Assembly (NCBI RefSeq): GCF_945957525.1
Contig: NZ_CAMFLA010000011.1
Span: 62,001 to 126,000 of the forward strand
Source of the DNA: an uncultured Aquitalea sp.
GTDB lineage: Bacteria; Pseudomonadota; Gammaproteobacteria; Burkholderiales; Chromobacteriaceae
DNA length: 64,000 nt
Reading direction: 5' to 3'
In this document: in pieces, positions 7,631-17,428 of the stretch
How positions within the stretch are numbered: the stretch's first letter is position 1
How the letters are laid out: each line of letters begins with the position of its first letter
The notes under the pieces: generated by a model
The model's database searches: none
Seen by the model: the letters and a program-made list of their open reading frames with translations, nothing else
What the model was told of the DNA's origin: nothing
Translations under genes and position numbers: made by a program

Positions 7631-8578
7631 ATGACACCTATCACCCCACTCCCCAATGCCCTTGGGCCTGGCGCGCACATTGCCATCATCGCTCCCGCCG
7701 GCCCCGCCCTGCCCGAACGCCGCGACGCGGTGCTCGCCTGGCTGACTGCCCGCGGCATGGGCGGCGAGTTGCTGCCCGGCGTGTTTCAGCGGCAAGACTA
7801 TCTGTCCGGGCCGGATGAGCAGCGGCTGGCCGACCTGCACATGGCGTTTGCCGAAGCGCGCTTCGACGCCGTGTTCTGCTTGCGCGGCGGCTATGGCACC
7901 CCCCGGCTGCTGCCTAACCTTGACCTGTCGCTGATTGCCCGCCATCCCAAACCCTTTGTCGGTTACAGCGACATCACCGCGCTACACATTGCCTTCAATC
8001 AGGCTGGCCTGCCTACTTTTCATGGCCCGATGCTGGCCTCCGACCTGGCCGTCAATGGCGACCAGCAGCATGAACATGCGCTGTTCAAGCTGCTAGCCGG
8101 CAAGCTGGCCGCCGGCGCGGACGTCCCCACGGCTACAGGCTTCCCCTTGCAAACGCTGCGAGGCGGCAAGGCGCGCGGCCCCCTGCTGGGCGGCAATCTG
8201 GCGCTCGTCGCCGCACTGGCAGGCACGCCCTGGGCCCTGCGCGGCGATGGCGCCGTCCTGTTTCTGGAAGACGTGGGGGAAGAACCATACCGCATCGACC
8301 GCATGCTGAACCAGCTGAAACAGTGCGGTCTGCTTGGGCGCGTCGCCGGTGTCATCTTGGGCGACTTTGCCCTGCCGCAAGGCGTGGATGCGCAAGCGCT
8401 GGCGCCGCTGTGGCAACACTATCTGTTGCCGCTGGGCGTACCGGTGCTGGCCGGCTGGCGCAGCGGACACTGCTTCCCCAACATGCCCTTGCCGCTGGGG
8501 GTTGCCGTGGAACTGGACGCCGACGCCGGCCGTCTCACCTTGCTGCAGGATATTTTTGCTGAAAGAACCCCCGCATGA
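7631..8578 (+). CDS. ldcA: Muramoyltetrapeptide LD-carboxypeptidase (S66 family)
   Basis: Cytoplasmic LD-carboxypeptidase (315 aa) that removes the terminal D-Ala from murein tetrapeptides during peptidoglycan recycling. S66 hallmarks are present: nucleophile Ser in VGYSDITALH, catalytic Glu in LFLEDVGEEPYRIDRML, and His in the C-terminal GHCFPNMPLPLG. The start at 7631 gives the normal N-terminus (GPGAHIAIIAPAGP). No good ribosome site is visible, and an upstream in-frame start at 7577 adds 18 unlikely residues. Its stop overlaps the next start (ATGA), so the two are translationally coupled. The released D-Ala can feed the upstream dehydrogenase. Confidence 0.92.
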   Translation: MTPITPLPNALGPGAHIAIIAPAGPALPERRDAVLAWLTARGMGGELLPGVFQRQDYLSGPDEQRLADLHMAFAEARFDAVFCLRGGYGTPRLLPNLDLSLIARHPKPFVGYSDITALHIAFNQAGLPTFHGPMLASDLAVNGDQQHEHALFKLLAGKLAAGADVPTATGFPLQTLRGGKARGPLLGGNLALVAALAGTPWALRGDGAVLFLEDVGEEPYRIDRMLNQLKQCGLLGRVAGVILGDFALPQGVDAQALAPLWQHYLLPLGVPVLAGWRSGHCFPNMPLPLGVAVELDADAGRLTLLQDIFAERTPA

Positions 8579-9198
8579 CTGCTGCCGTACCCCACATCAT
8601 CGCGCTGGAAGACATGCTGGCGCATCCGGAATACCTGTCGCTGCGCGAAATTCCCGGCCTGCATCTTGATCTGCGCTACGCCAGCGACAACAACTTCATC
8701 GGTCATGATCTTTACGGCCGCTTTGACGGCGCCTATCTGCATCAGCAAGCCGCCGCCCAATTGCAAAAAGCCGTCGCCCTGCTGGCCGCGCGTAAGCCCG
8801 ATTGGCGTTTCCGCGTACTGGACGCCTTGCGACCGGGCCGCGTGCAGCGCGTGCTGTGGGCCAAGGTGGCGGGCACGCCGGAGGAAATCTACGTGGCGGA
8901 CCCGGACAAGGGCTCCATTCACAGTTTCGGCATGGCCATAGACATTACGCTGGATGATGAAGACGGCAATGAAGTGGACATGGGCACCCCCTTCGACGAC
9001 TTCACCTTGCTGGCCCACCCCGCGCACGAGCCCACCATGTTGGCCGAAGGCCGCCTGAGCCAAGCGCAGCTGGCCAACCGCCAGCTGTTGCGCGACTGCC
9101 TGTACGGCGCGGGATTTCACGGCATACCTGCCGAATGGTGGCACTTCGACGCCGCAGACAAACACTGGATCCGCCAGCATCTGGCGCTGGTGGAATAA
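8575..9198 (+). CDS. ddpX: D-alanyl-D-alanine dipeptidase (VanX/DdpX, M15D)
   Basis: Zinc dipeptidase (207 aa) hydrolysing D-Ala-D-Ala. VanX-type motifs are complete: Arg in DALRPGRVQ, zinc ligands in SIHSFGMAIDITL (SxHxxGxAxD), and the catalytic Glu plus third ligand in EWWHF near the C-terminus. There is no signal peptide, so it acts in the cytoplasm like E. coli DdpX rather than in cell-wall assembly. It is coupled to the LD-carboxypeptidase gene by a 4-bp overlap. With the peptide-binding protein and D-amino acid dehydrogenase it suggests use of D-Ala-D-Ala as a nutrient. No vanH or vanA partner is present, so glycopeptide resistance is not indicated. Confidence 0.93.
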   Translation: MTAAVPHIIALEDMLAHPEYLSLREIPGLHLDLRYASDNNFIGHDLYGRFDGAYLHQQAAAQLQKAVALLAARKPDWRFRVLDALRPGRVQRVLWAKVAGTPEEIYVADPDKGSIHSFGMAIDITLDDEDGNEVDMGTPFDDFTLLAHPAHEPTMLAEGRLSQAQLANRQLLRDCLYGAGFHGIPAEWWHFDAADKHWIRQHLALVE

Positions 9199-9202
9199 GC
9201 GC

Positions 9203-9301
9203 GACCGTCAAAACCCCGCATCAACCCCGAGCCAAGGCGCGCCGACCCGGGCAATGCACGCATCAGAACAAGAAGACGCCACGCGGGGTCGGTTTTTTGT
9301 C
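9203..9301. repeat. Correia-like palindromic repeat, copy B
   Basis: This ~99-bp element directly follows the ddpX stop. Outer arms AAAACCCCGC (9210-9219) and GCGGGGTCGGTTTTTT (ending near 9299) can pair, and the core GAGCCAAGGCGCGCCGACCC matches copies A and D. The right arm ends in T6, so in this orientation it could act as a rho-independent terminator for the ldcA-ddpX transcript. Confidence 0.5.
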
Positions 9302-9344
9302 AGCGGCCCAGACAGGATAGCGGAGTCGCGCCGCCGTCAACCCC

Positions 9345-9367
9345 GCCCGGCCAGCCCGGGCTTTTTT
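9345..9367 (+). terminator. Rho-independent terminator
   Basis: GCCCGG (9345-9350) pairs with CCGGGC (9356-9361) across a 5-nt loop and is followed by T6. It ends the ldcA-ddpX transcript. Downstream, 9368-9502 is AT-rich and presumably holds the promoter of the next gene. Confidence 0.7.
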
Positions 9368-9502
9368 GCGTCACCCCATCCCCCATCAATGCCAGCCGGC
9401 TTGACGCGCTTCGGCAAACAGCGTTTCAATGCTGCAAATCTGAAAAACAATTTAAACAAATTCAAAAACCCTGGCGGGGCGTGCGTCAACCCGGACCACT
9501 AG

Positions 9503-10330
9503 ATGAGAGACATCATTACCTATAGCAGCGCGGCATCTTTCGCCCAGCTGCAGGCCAAGATCCACAACATCGTCGGCCAATGCCGCGATGAGCCTTTGCG
9601 CCGTCTCTGCCAGGGAGCGGTGGAGCGCATTTTCTCGGTCAAAGCCATGCTGTGCATGCCTTTCGACATGGTTTACTCCAGCCAGGCCGCGCGCTTGGAC
9701 GCCGAGATGGGCCCTGCGGCTTTCGCCGAATTCGCCCGTTCGGAAGACGGACTCTCCCACATGGAGTACGAGCTGCACCGGGTGTTCGATTTCATCGAAC
9801 GGCAGCACGGTCACGTGGTGTTCGAACGCCTCAACGGCCTTGCGGCGGCACTGGCCTGGGACATCATCGAAGCACTGATGCGCGACTTCATCGAGCAAAG
9901 TTGCAACCGCTACCCCCTCTATCTGCTGGATGCGCTGGACAAGCTCAAACCCATACACCGCAACAAACTGTTCCGCAGCGAAGTGATGCAGCGCCATCAG
10001 TTCTCGGTGCACGAAAAGCTGGGCACCATCCTGCTGGAAGAAAACAATATTCGCGGCATCGACCGCCTGCGACTATGGAGCAAGTTGCTGTTCCCCGAAG
10101 AAGCCTTGCTGCTGGCTTTTCTGGAAGATCCGGTGCTGGACACCCTGCAACGGCGGCGCGATGCGCTGATTCACACGCGCCAGCAACAGGAAGGCGCGCT
10201 GGCAGTGGGACGCGATGAGGTCAATCTGGCGGTGATCCGCGCAGTGAAACTGTGCGTGATGCTGTCGATGGATGTCAGCGTGGGCAAGGCGCCCACATTG
10301 ACGGAAGACAGCGCGGAACTGCTGCTATAA
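9503..10330 (+). CDS. Hypothetical protein, 275 aa
   Basis: No family is recognised. The protein is soluble and almost entirely helical by composition, with many Leu, Arg and Glu, and has no signal peptide, transmembrane segment or obvious catalytic motif. The segment HMEYELHRVFDFIERQHGHVVFERL suggests amphipathic helices. The ATG lacks a clear Shine-Dalgarno sequence and is preceded by AT-rich DNA, so the start is uncertain. It is monocistronic, between two terminators, and convergent with typA. It may be a lineage-specific Neisseriales protein. Confidence 0.7.
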   Translation: MRDIITYSSAASFAQLQAKIHNIVGQCRDEPLRRLCQGAVERIFSVKAMLCMPFDMVYSSQAARLDAEMGPAAFAEFARSEDGLSHMEYELHRVFDFIERQHGHVVFERLNGLAAALAWDIIEALMRDFIEQSCNRYPLYLLDALDKLKPIHRNKLFRSEVMQRHQFSVHEKLGTILLEENNIRGIDRLRLWSKLLFPEEALLLAFLEDPVLDTLQRRRDALIHTRQQQEGALAVGRDEVNLAVIRAVKLCVMLSMDVSVGKAPTLTEDSAELLL

Positions 10331-10338
10331 AAAAATCG

Positions 10339-10359
10339 CCCGGCCAGAAACTGGCCGGG
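10339..10359 (-). terminator. Terminator hairpin, second behind typA
   Basis: CCCGGCCAG (10339-10347) and CTGGCCGGG (10351-10359) form a perfect 9-bp stem with an AAA loop. An A-tract at 10328-10335 provides the U-run for leftward transcripts. Confidence 0.65.
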
Positions 10360-10470
10360 ACGGAACGTATAGCGGGGATAGGTACGAAGCAAGGCTTCGT
10401 TTTCAATTTATAGCTTTCAAATAAAGCCTCGTCATCAGTACAAATACTTACATGTCGCCTTGGTAATAAA

Positions 10471-10497
10471 AAAAGCACCCCGTAGGGTGCTTTTTTT
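10471..10497. terminator. Bidirectional rho-independent terminator
   Basis: AAAAGCACCC (10471-10480) pairs perfectly with GGGTGCTTTT (10485-10494) around a CGTA loop, with an A-tract on the left and T7 on the right. It terminates typA leftward and any rightward readthrough. Confidence 0.88.
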
Positions 10498-10531
10498 GCG
10501 CCGCGAGCGAATCGCCCGCGCCTTGAACCGC

Positions 10532-12346
<1,815 letters not shown>

Positions 12347-12506
12347 ATCTCGGAAATCGGCTTGAGGAGTGAGATGAAGCAGAAAAATCCCACGATTCTA
12401 CCACGTTACACGGGATTCCCCCAAAGCATTATCGCGACAGGGGATGTTGTTTTAGTTACACTGCGCCCGATTCTGGCTAGCGCGCAGCGCGATCAAGGAG
12501 TTCGAC

Positions 12507-13397
12507 ATGTATGACTGGGACGCCCTCTGGCATGAACACGAAGGCTTTCGCACCGGTTTTTGCGTGCAGCACAACGACGCCAACCTGTTGGCCGAAGACC
12601 TGTCCGCCACGCTGATTCACCCCGCGCAGGGCGCGGACGGCGTCGCCGTTTATGAAACAGCGGACAAATACATTCTTGCCGGCCACGACGACGGGCTGCA
12701 GATGGTGGAAGTACTCAAGCACGGCCTGTTCGACATCACCTTGCGACTGGTCACTGAAGATGAAGGCGCGGACGCGGCCCTGCCTTATGTGGAAATCCAC
12801 GTCGACAACCTCGCCACGGAAGAGCAGGCCGTCTGGCGCGGCGAAGTACAACTGGACGATGAAGGCCGCATCTGGGTAGGCAAACGCACACTGAATGAAA
12901 ACGTGTTGCCGGCCATGCCGTTCGACGAGCTGTCCTTCACCGACAACGCCCGCTTCCGCGACGAACTGCATCGGGTGTGGCAGGAAGACCTGCCGCAATT
13001 GCGCCCGCTGATCGAAGCCTGGTTCAAGGGTGAACCACTGGGCGAAGACGACGCGCCGCATCACTACGGCGACGAGGCCCGCGTACAGCAGATTTGCGAC
13101 CGCTACGCGGAGATCGTCCGCCGCGAGCAAGCCGCGCTGTCGCGCCTTTTCTCCGACGCGGAGCTGGGCCTGATCGCTCACGTACTGCGCAGCGTGCGCT
13201 TTGAAGATGCCGCATCCTGCCGCGGCGTGTGGCTGGCGGTAGAAGCCCGCATTCTCGATGAAGAACTGGACCAGCGTTTCAAGCTTGACGGCGAGGCCTT
13301 GCTGAGCAAGATGAAAACGCTTGGCTACGCACAGGAAGTAGCGTTGATTGAAGCGCTGTCGCCGCTGCCGGAAGCCGCTTCGGCCAACCTTGGCTAA
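12507..13397 (+). CDS. Hypothetical protein, 296 aa
   Basis: Not recognised as a characterised family. The product is acidic (many Asp and Glu), soluble and without signal peptide or membrane segment. The first ~120 residues look beta-rich and the C-terminal half (from ~165) helical, suggesting two domains. AAGGAG lies ideally upstream of the ATG, supporting expression. The gene is divergent from typA and convergent with the quinone oxidoreductase. Two copies of the TTCGGCCAAC-type motif occur in it, at 12587-12596 and 13379-13388, the latter nine bases before the stop codon. Confidence 0.8.
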   Translation: MYDWDALWHEHEGFRTGFCVQHNDANLLAEDLSATLIHPAQGADGVAVYETADKYILAGHDDGLQMVEVLKHGLFDITLRLVTEDEGADAALPYVEIHVDNLATEEQAVWRGEVQLDDEGRIWVGKRTLNENVLPAMPFDELSFTDNARFRDELHRVWQEDLPQLRPLIEAWFKGEPLGEDDAPHHYGDEARVQQICDRYAEIVRREQAALSRLFSDAELGLIAHVLRSVRFEDAASCRGVWLAVEARILDEELDQRFKLDGEALLSKMKTLGYAQEVALIEALSPLPEAASANLG

Positions 13398-13418
13398 GCG
13401 CGCAGCCGCCAATAAAAA

Positions 13419-13439
13419 GGGCGGCCATCAAGGCCGCCC
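13419..13439. terminator. Hairpin between convergent genes
   Basis: GGGCGGCC (13419-13426) and GGCCGCCC (13432-13439) form a perfect stem with an ATCAA loop. The A-tract at 13411-13418 makes it a leftward terminator for the quinone oxidoreductase; rightward it lacks a T-run. Confidence 0.65.
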
Positions 13440-13501
13440 GAAATCCCATCCATACCAGTCAGAGGCAGAGTCACCTCTCACCACGCCAATGTAATGGCAG
13501 A

Positions 13502-14494
13502 TTATTGCGCGCTCATGACAGGAAAGAAGGTGAGCACCACTTTGCCCAGGTTGGCATTGGCCTCAATGTGCGCATGCGCGTCAGCCGCCAGCTGCCAAGG
13601 GTAACTGCTGTCCAGCGTCAGCCTTGCCAGCCCCTGCTCCAGCGCCGGCAGGACATACTGTTCCAGCGCCCGCGCCAGCTCGGCCTTCACCTCCAGCGGC
13701 TGAGTGCGCAAAGTGGACCCGCATACCGTCAAGCGCCGCATCAGCATCTGACCCAGATTGATCTCCGCTCGCGTTCCGCCCATCACGCCAATCAGCACCA
13801 GGCGGCCATCTTTGTTGAGCCCCGCGACATTTTCATTGAAGTGCGACGCGCCAACCGGGTCCAGAATCACATCCACGCCGCCCCATTGCTTCAGCAGCGC
13901 GGAAAAAGCCGGCGTCTCACGGTAATTGAAGGCTTCGGCCGCGCCATGCGCGCGACAATAGTCCAGCTTCACCGCCGAACCGGCGCTGGCTATCGCTTTC
14001 GCACCCAACATCCCCGCCAGCTGGATGGCGGTAATGCCTACGCCGCTGGCTCCGGCATGCACCAGCAAGGTCTCCCCTTCGTCCAGGTGCGCCACTCGCA
14101 CCAGATTCAGCCAGGCTGTCATCCAGGCCTCAGGCAGACTGGCAGCCTCGGCCCAGCTGAGCCAATCCGGCTTGGGAATCGCCAATTCTTCTTCCAGTAG
14201 CGCGTATTCGGCATAAGCGCCGCCGCCCACCAAACCAAACACGGCATCGCCCGGACGGAAGCGCGACGGCCCAACCACCTCCTCCACCACGCCTGCGATT
14301 TCCAGCCCCAGCAGCTCGCTGGCGCCGGGCGGCGGCGGGTAATGCCCCTCGCGCTGCACGATGTCGGCCCGATTGACGCCGGCCGCCATCACGCGCACCA
14401 GCAAACTGCCCGCGCGGGCGGCCGGCCTGGCCGCTTCGCCCACATACAAGGTATCCGCCCCGCCGGGCGCGTTTTGCAAGATGGCCTGCATCAT
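13502..14494 (-). CDS. NAD(P)H quinone oxidoreductase, zinc-independent MDR (PIG3-like)
   Basis: Medium-chain dehydrogenase/reductase of the quinone oxidoreductase branch (330 aa), predicted to reduce quinones with NADPH in the cytoplasm. The GroES-like domain carries GVNRADIVQREGHYPPP, typical of the TP53I3/PIG3 subgroup, and the Rossmann domain has GASGVGITAIQLA. No structural or catalytic zinc cysteines are present. The first of two adjacent ATGs (14494) has AGGAG at the better spacing; the frame extends to 14629 but that extension is unlike the family. Likely role: detoxification of quinones or reactive aldehydes. Confidence 0.9.
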   Translation of the reverse strand: MMQAILQNAPGGADTLYVGEAARPAARAGSLLVRVMAAGVNRADIVQREGHYPPPPGASELLGLEIAGVVEEVVGPSRFRPGDAVFGLVGGGAYAEYALLEEELAIPKPDWLSWAEAASLPEAWMTAWLNLVRVAHLDEGETLLVHAGASGVGITAIQLAGMLGAKAIASAGSAVKLDYCRAHGAAEAFNYRETPAFSALLKQWGGVDVILDPVGASHFNENVAGLNKDGRLVLIGVMGGTRAEINLGQMLMRRLTVCGSTLRTQPLEVKAELARALEQYVLPALEQGLARLTLDSSYPWQLAADAHAHIEANANLGKVVLTFFPVMSAQ

Positions 14495-14700
14495 GTCTTG
14501 TCTCCTGAAAACCGGCCATCTCGGGATGCGCCGGACGCAACTGAAGCCTTGATTGTACAGCCACGGCAAAGCGCGCCAAAACGGACTTGCAACATGACTG
14601 CCGGCCAGCCGCGCGTCGTTCTGCGACACATGCCATTACGGCGACATGAAACTGAGCCAGATCAAGCAAAGCGAAGGGGGATTGTTTACAATGGCGCGCC

Positions 14701-17130
14701 ATGAGTGATAACTGCTTCCATTGCGGCCTGCCGGTTCCGGCGTCGGCCGACTTCCCCATTCGTTACCGCGACAAAACCGAACGCACCTGCTGCGCCGGCT
14801 GTCAGGCGGTGGCGCGCACCATCATCGAGTCCGGCCTATCCGATTACTACGCCCACCGCACCCAGGGCGCCAATCAGGCCGAAGCCCTGCCGCAGGAAGT
14901 GCTGCAGCAAATCCGCCTGTACGACTCCGACGAGCTGCAAAAGAGCTTTGTCCGCATGGAGGACGGCGACATCCGCGAAGCGGCCTTGATGCTGGAAGGG
15001 ATTACCTGCGCCGCCTGCGTCTGGCTGAACGAACAGCACATCCGCCAACTGCCGGGCGTAGTGGAAGTGGATATCAACTACACCAGTCACCGCGCCCGAG
15101 TGCGCTGGGACAACAAGCAACTGAAGCTGTCGCAGATATTGCAAGCCATCGGCGATATCGGCTATCGCGCCCATCCCTACGACGCCGAGCGACTGGAGGC
15201 GATGAACCAGAAGGAGCGCAAACAGGCCATCAACCGCCTGTGGGCCGCCGGCCTCTCCATGATGCAGGTAATGATGTACGCGGTGCCCATTTATCTGGCG
15301 CCGGACGGCGATATCGCGCCGGACTTTCTCTGGCTGCTGCACTGGGCCAGCTTCATTCTCACCCTGCCTGTGATGCTGTATTCCGCCGTGCCCTTCTACC
15401 GCGCCACCTGGCGCGACCTCAAGACAGGCCGAGTGGGCATGGACACGCCGGTAACCATCGGCATCCTCACCGCGTTTTTCGCCAGTTTCTGGGCATTGAT
15501 TCACAAAATTCCGCACGGCGTGTTTTTTGACTCGGTATCGATGTTCGTTTTCCTGCTGCTGGGCGGTCGCTATCTGGAAGGCATCGCGCGGCGCAAGGCC
15601 GGCGAAGCCACGGAAAGCCTGGTCAAGCTGATTCCCGCCTTTGCGCACAAGCTTGACGGTTGGCCGGCTGATCGCAGCGCCAGCGAAGCCACGGTCGCGT
15701 CGCTCGCCATCGGCGACGTTATCCTCATCAAGCCGGGCGAGACCGTGCCGGTTGACGGCGAAGTACTGGAAGGCAGCGGCAGCGCCAATGAATCCCTGCT
15801 GACCGGCGAAAGCCGCCCGCTAGAGAAGCAGGCCGGCAGCGAGGTGATTGCCGGCAGCGTGAACGCCAGCAGCCCGCTCATCGTGCGCGTGACGCAAACC
15901 GGGCAGGAAACCCGCCTGGCCGGCATTGTCCGCCTGCTGGACAAGGCGCTGGCGGAAAAGCCCCGCCTCGCTGTCGCGGCCGATCGCTTCGCCAGCTGGT
16001 TTGTCGCGCTGCTGCTGATTGCCGCAGCGGCCAGCTATATCGGCTGGCACTTCATCGACCCGGCGCGCGCGCTGTGGATCATGGTGGCGGTACTGGTGAT
16101 TTCCTGCCCCTGCGCCCTGTCGCTGGCCACCCCCGCCGCACTGACCGCCGCTACAGGCCACTTGGCGGCGCTGGGCATTCTCACCACGCGCGGCCACGCG
16201 CTGGAAACGCTGGCGCGCGTCACCGACGTGGTTTTCGACAAAACCGGCACCCTGACCCATGGCGACATGCGCTTGGTGGCGCAGCAATGCTTCGGCCAAC
16301 ATGAGCCGGAGCCATCGCTGGCCATCGCCGCCGCTCTGGAAACCGGCGCGGAACACCCGGTGGCGCGCGCCCTGCTGACCGCCGCCCAAGACCACCCCCT
16401 GCCGCCAGCCAGCCAGCTGCGCAATGTGCCCGGCAAGGGCATTGAAGGATGGGTCGGCGGCATGGAATGGCGACTGGGATCGCCCGAGTTTGCCGAAGAA
16501 TGGCTTGGTGCCCTGTCGGGCGACGCCAGCCACCCCGAGTGTACACAAGTGGTGTTGGCCAACCGCCAGGGCGTGGCGGCGCGCTTCGCTATCGGCGATG
16601 CCGCGCGCGCGGATGCGGCCGCCATGGTTCGGTCGCTCAAGGCGCGGGGTCTGACCGTGCACCTGCTGAGCGGCGATGGCCCGCAAGCGGTACAGGCGCT
16701 GGCCGATGCGCTTGGCATTGCGCACTTCACCGCGCGCGCCGCGCCGGAAGACAAGCTGGCTCGCGTCAGCGCCCTGCAACAAGAAGGCCGCCGCGTCTTG
16801 ATGGTGGGCGACGGCATCAACGACGCGCCGGTACTGGCCCGCGCCGACGTATCGCTGGCGATGGGCGGCGGCACCGATGTGGCTCGCGCCAGCGGCGACA
16901 TGGTGCTGATGGGCGACCAGCTGTCGCTGATCCCGCAAGCCATCGCGCTGTCGCGCAAAACCCTGACCGTGATCCGGCAAAACCTTTGCTGGGCGGCGGG
17001 ATATAATCTGGTGGCCCTGCCCCTGGCCATCGGCGGCCACGTTACGCCATGGATCGCCAGTCTCGGCATGGCCATGAGTTCGCTGATCGTGGTCGGCAAC
17101 GCCCTGCGTCTAGTCAAACGGAAACGCTGA
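14701..17130 (+). CDS. ccoI: Copper-exporting P1B-type ATPase for cbb3 oxidase assembly (CcoI/FixI)
   Basis: Heavy-metal P-type ATPase (809 aa) of the CcoI/FixI/CtpA type, which moves Cu(I) across the inner membrane for cytochrome cbb3 oxidase maturation. The N-terminus has the CcoI-specific Cys cluster (NCFHCGLPVP, TCCAGCQA) and an HMA domain with GITCAAC near residue 105. Later come the membrane metal motif SCPCALSLATP (~468), the phosphorylation site DKTGTLTHGD (~512) and GDGINDAPVL (~702). ccoS overlaps its stop by one base, confirming the assembly role. The ribosome site (GGGGG) is rather distant from the ATG. The ccoNOQP structural genes are not in this window. Confidence 0.95.
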   Translation: MSDNCFHCGLPVPASADFPIRYRDKTERTCCAGCQAVARTIIESGLSDYYAHRTQGANQAEALPQEVLQQIRLYDSDELQKSFVRMEDGDIREAALMLEGITCAACVWLNEQHIRQLPGVVEVDINYTSHRARVRWDNKQLKLSQILQAIGDIGYRAHPYDAERLEAMNQKERKQAINRLWAAGLSMMQVMMYAVPIYLAPDGDIAPDFLWLLHWASFILTLPVMLYSAVPFYRATWRDLKTGRVGMDTPVTIGILTAFFASFWALIHKIPHGVFFDSVSMFVFLLLGGRYLEGIARRKAGEATESLVKLIPAFAHKLDGWPADRSASEATVASLAIGDVILIKPGETVPVDGEVLEGSGSANESLLTGESRPLEKQAGSEVIAGSVNASSPLIVRVTQTGQETRLAGIVRLLDKALAEKPRLAVAADRFASWFVALLLIAAAASYIGWHFIDPARALWIMVAVLVISCPCALSLATPAALTAATGHLAALGILTTRGHALETLARVTDVVFDKTGTLTHGDMRLVAQQCFGQHEPEPSLAIAAALETGAEHPVARALLTAAQDHPLPPASQLRNVPGKGIEGWVGGMEWRLGSPEFAEEWLGALSGDASHPECTQVVLANRQGVAARFAIGDAARADAAAMVRSLKARGLTVHLLSGDGPQAVQALADALGIAHFTARAAPEDKLARVSALQQEGRRVLMVGDGINDAPVLARADVSLAMGGGTDVARASGDMVLMGDQLSLIPQAIALSRKTLTVIRQNLCWAAGYNLVALPLAIGGHVTPWIASLGMAMSSLIVVGNALRLVKRKR

Positions 17131-17315
17131 TGGAAAGTCTTTACCTGCTCATACCGCTCAGCCTAGTGCTGGCTTTTGTCATCGGCGTCATTTTCTGGTG
17201 GGCGACCCGCAGCGGTCAGTTTGACGACATGGAAGGCCCGGCGCATCGCATCCTGATGGACGACGACAGCACCAGCGCCGCCCCGCGCGGCAAGGACGCC
17301 GACAAGCCGGACTGA
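17130..17315 (+). CDS. ccoS: Cytochrome cbb3 oxidase maturation protein CcoS
   Basis: Small membrane protein (61 aa) needed to load heme b and copper into cytochrome cbb3 oxidase. One membrane segment covers residues ~5-25, followed by the CcoS-type WWATRSGQFDDMEGPAHRIL motif and a short polar tail. The start overlaps the last base of the ccoI stop (TGATG), indicating coupled translation. No transcription terminator was found directly after it. Length and context agree with the family. Confidence 0.93.
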   Translation: MESLYLLIPLSLVLAFVIGVIFWWATRSGQFDDMEGPAHRILMDDDSTSAAPRGKDADKPD

Positions 17316-17428
17316 CCTTCGCCCGGCGAACACCCCTCGCCGGCAATGACAACATCCTGCGCGCTCGTGCTGACAGGGCGGCTCGCTTGCGCTAGCATCG
17401 CTGCACCATTGACTCGTCAGCCGCCGCC

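Noticed and set aside
8575-9198. Glycopeptide resistance interpretation of the VanX-like gene
   Set aside because: No vanH/vanA ligase or VanRS is present; context indicates nutrient use of D-Ala-D-Ala.
12477-13412. 311-codon open frame opposite the acidic unknown protein
   Set aside because: No ribosome site or domain; the plus-strand gene has AAGGAG and better composition.
14681-14692. Palindrome ATTGTTTACAAT upstream of ccoI, considered as an FNR-type site
   Set aside because: Half-sites do not match TTGAT-N4-ATCAA and the spacing is wrong; likely chance in a short AT-rich promoter.
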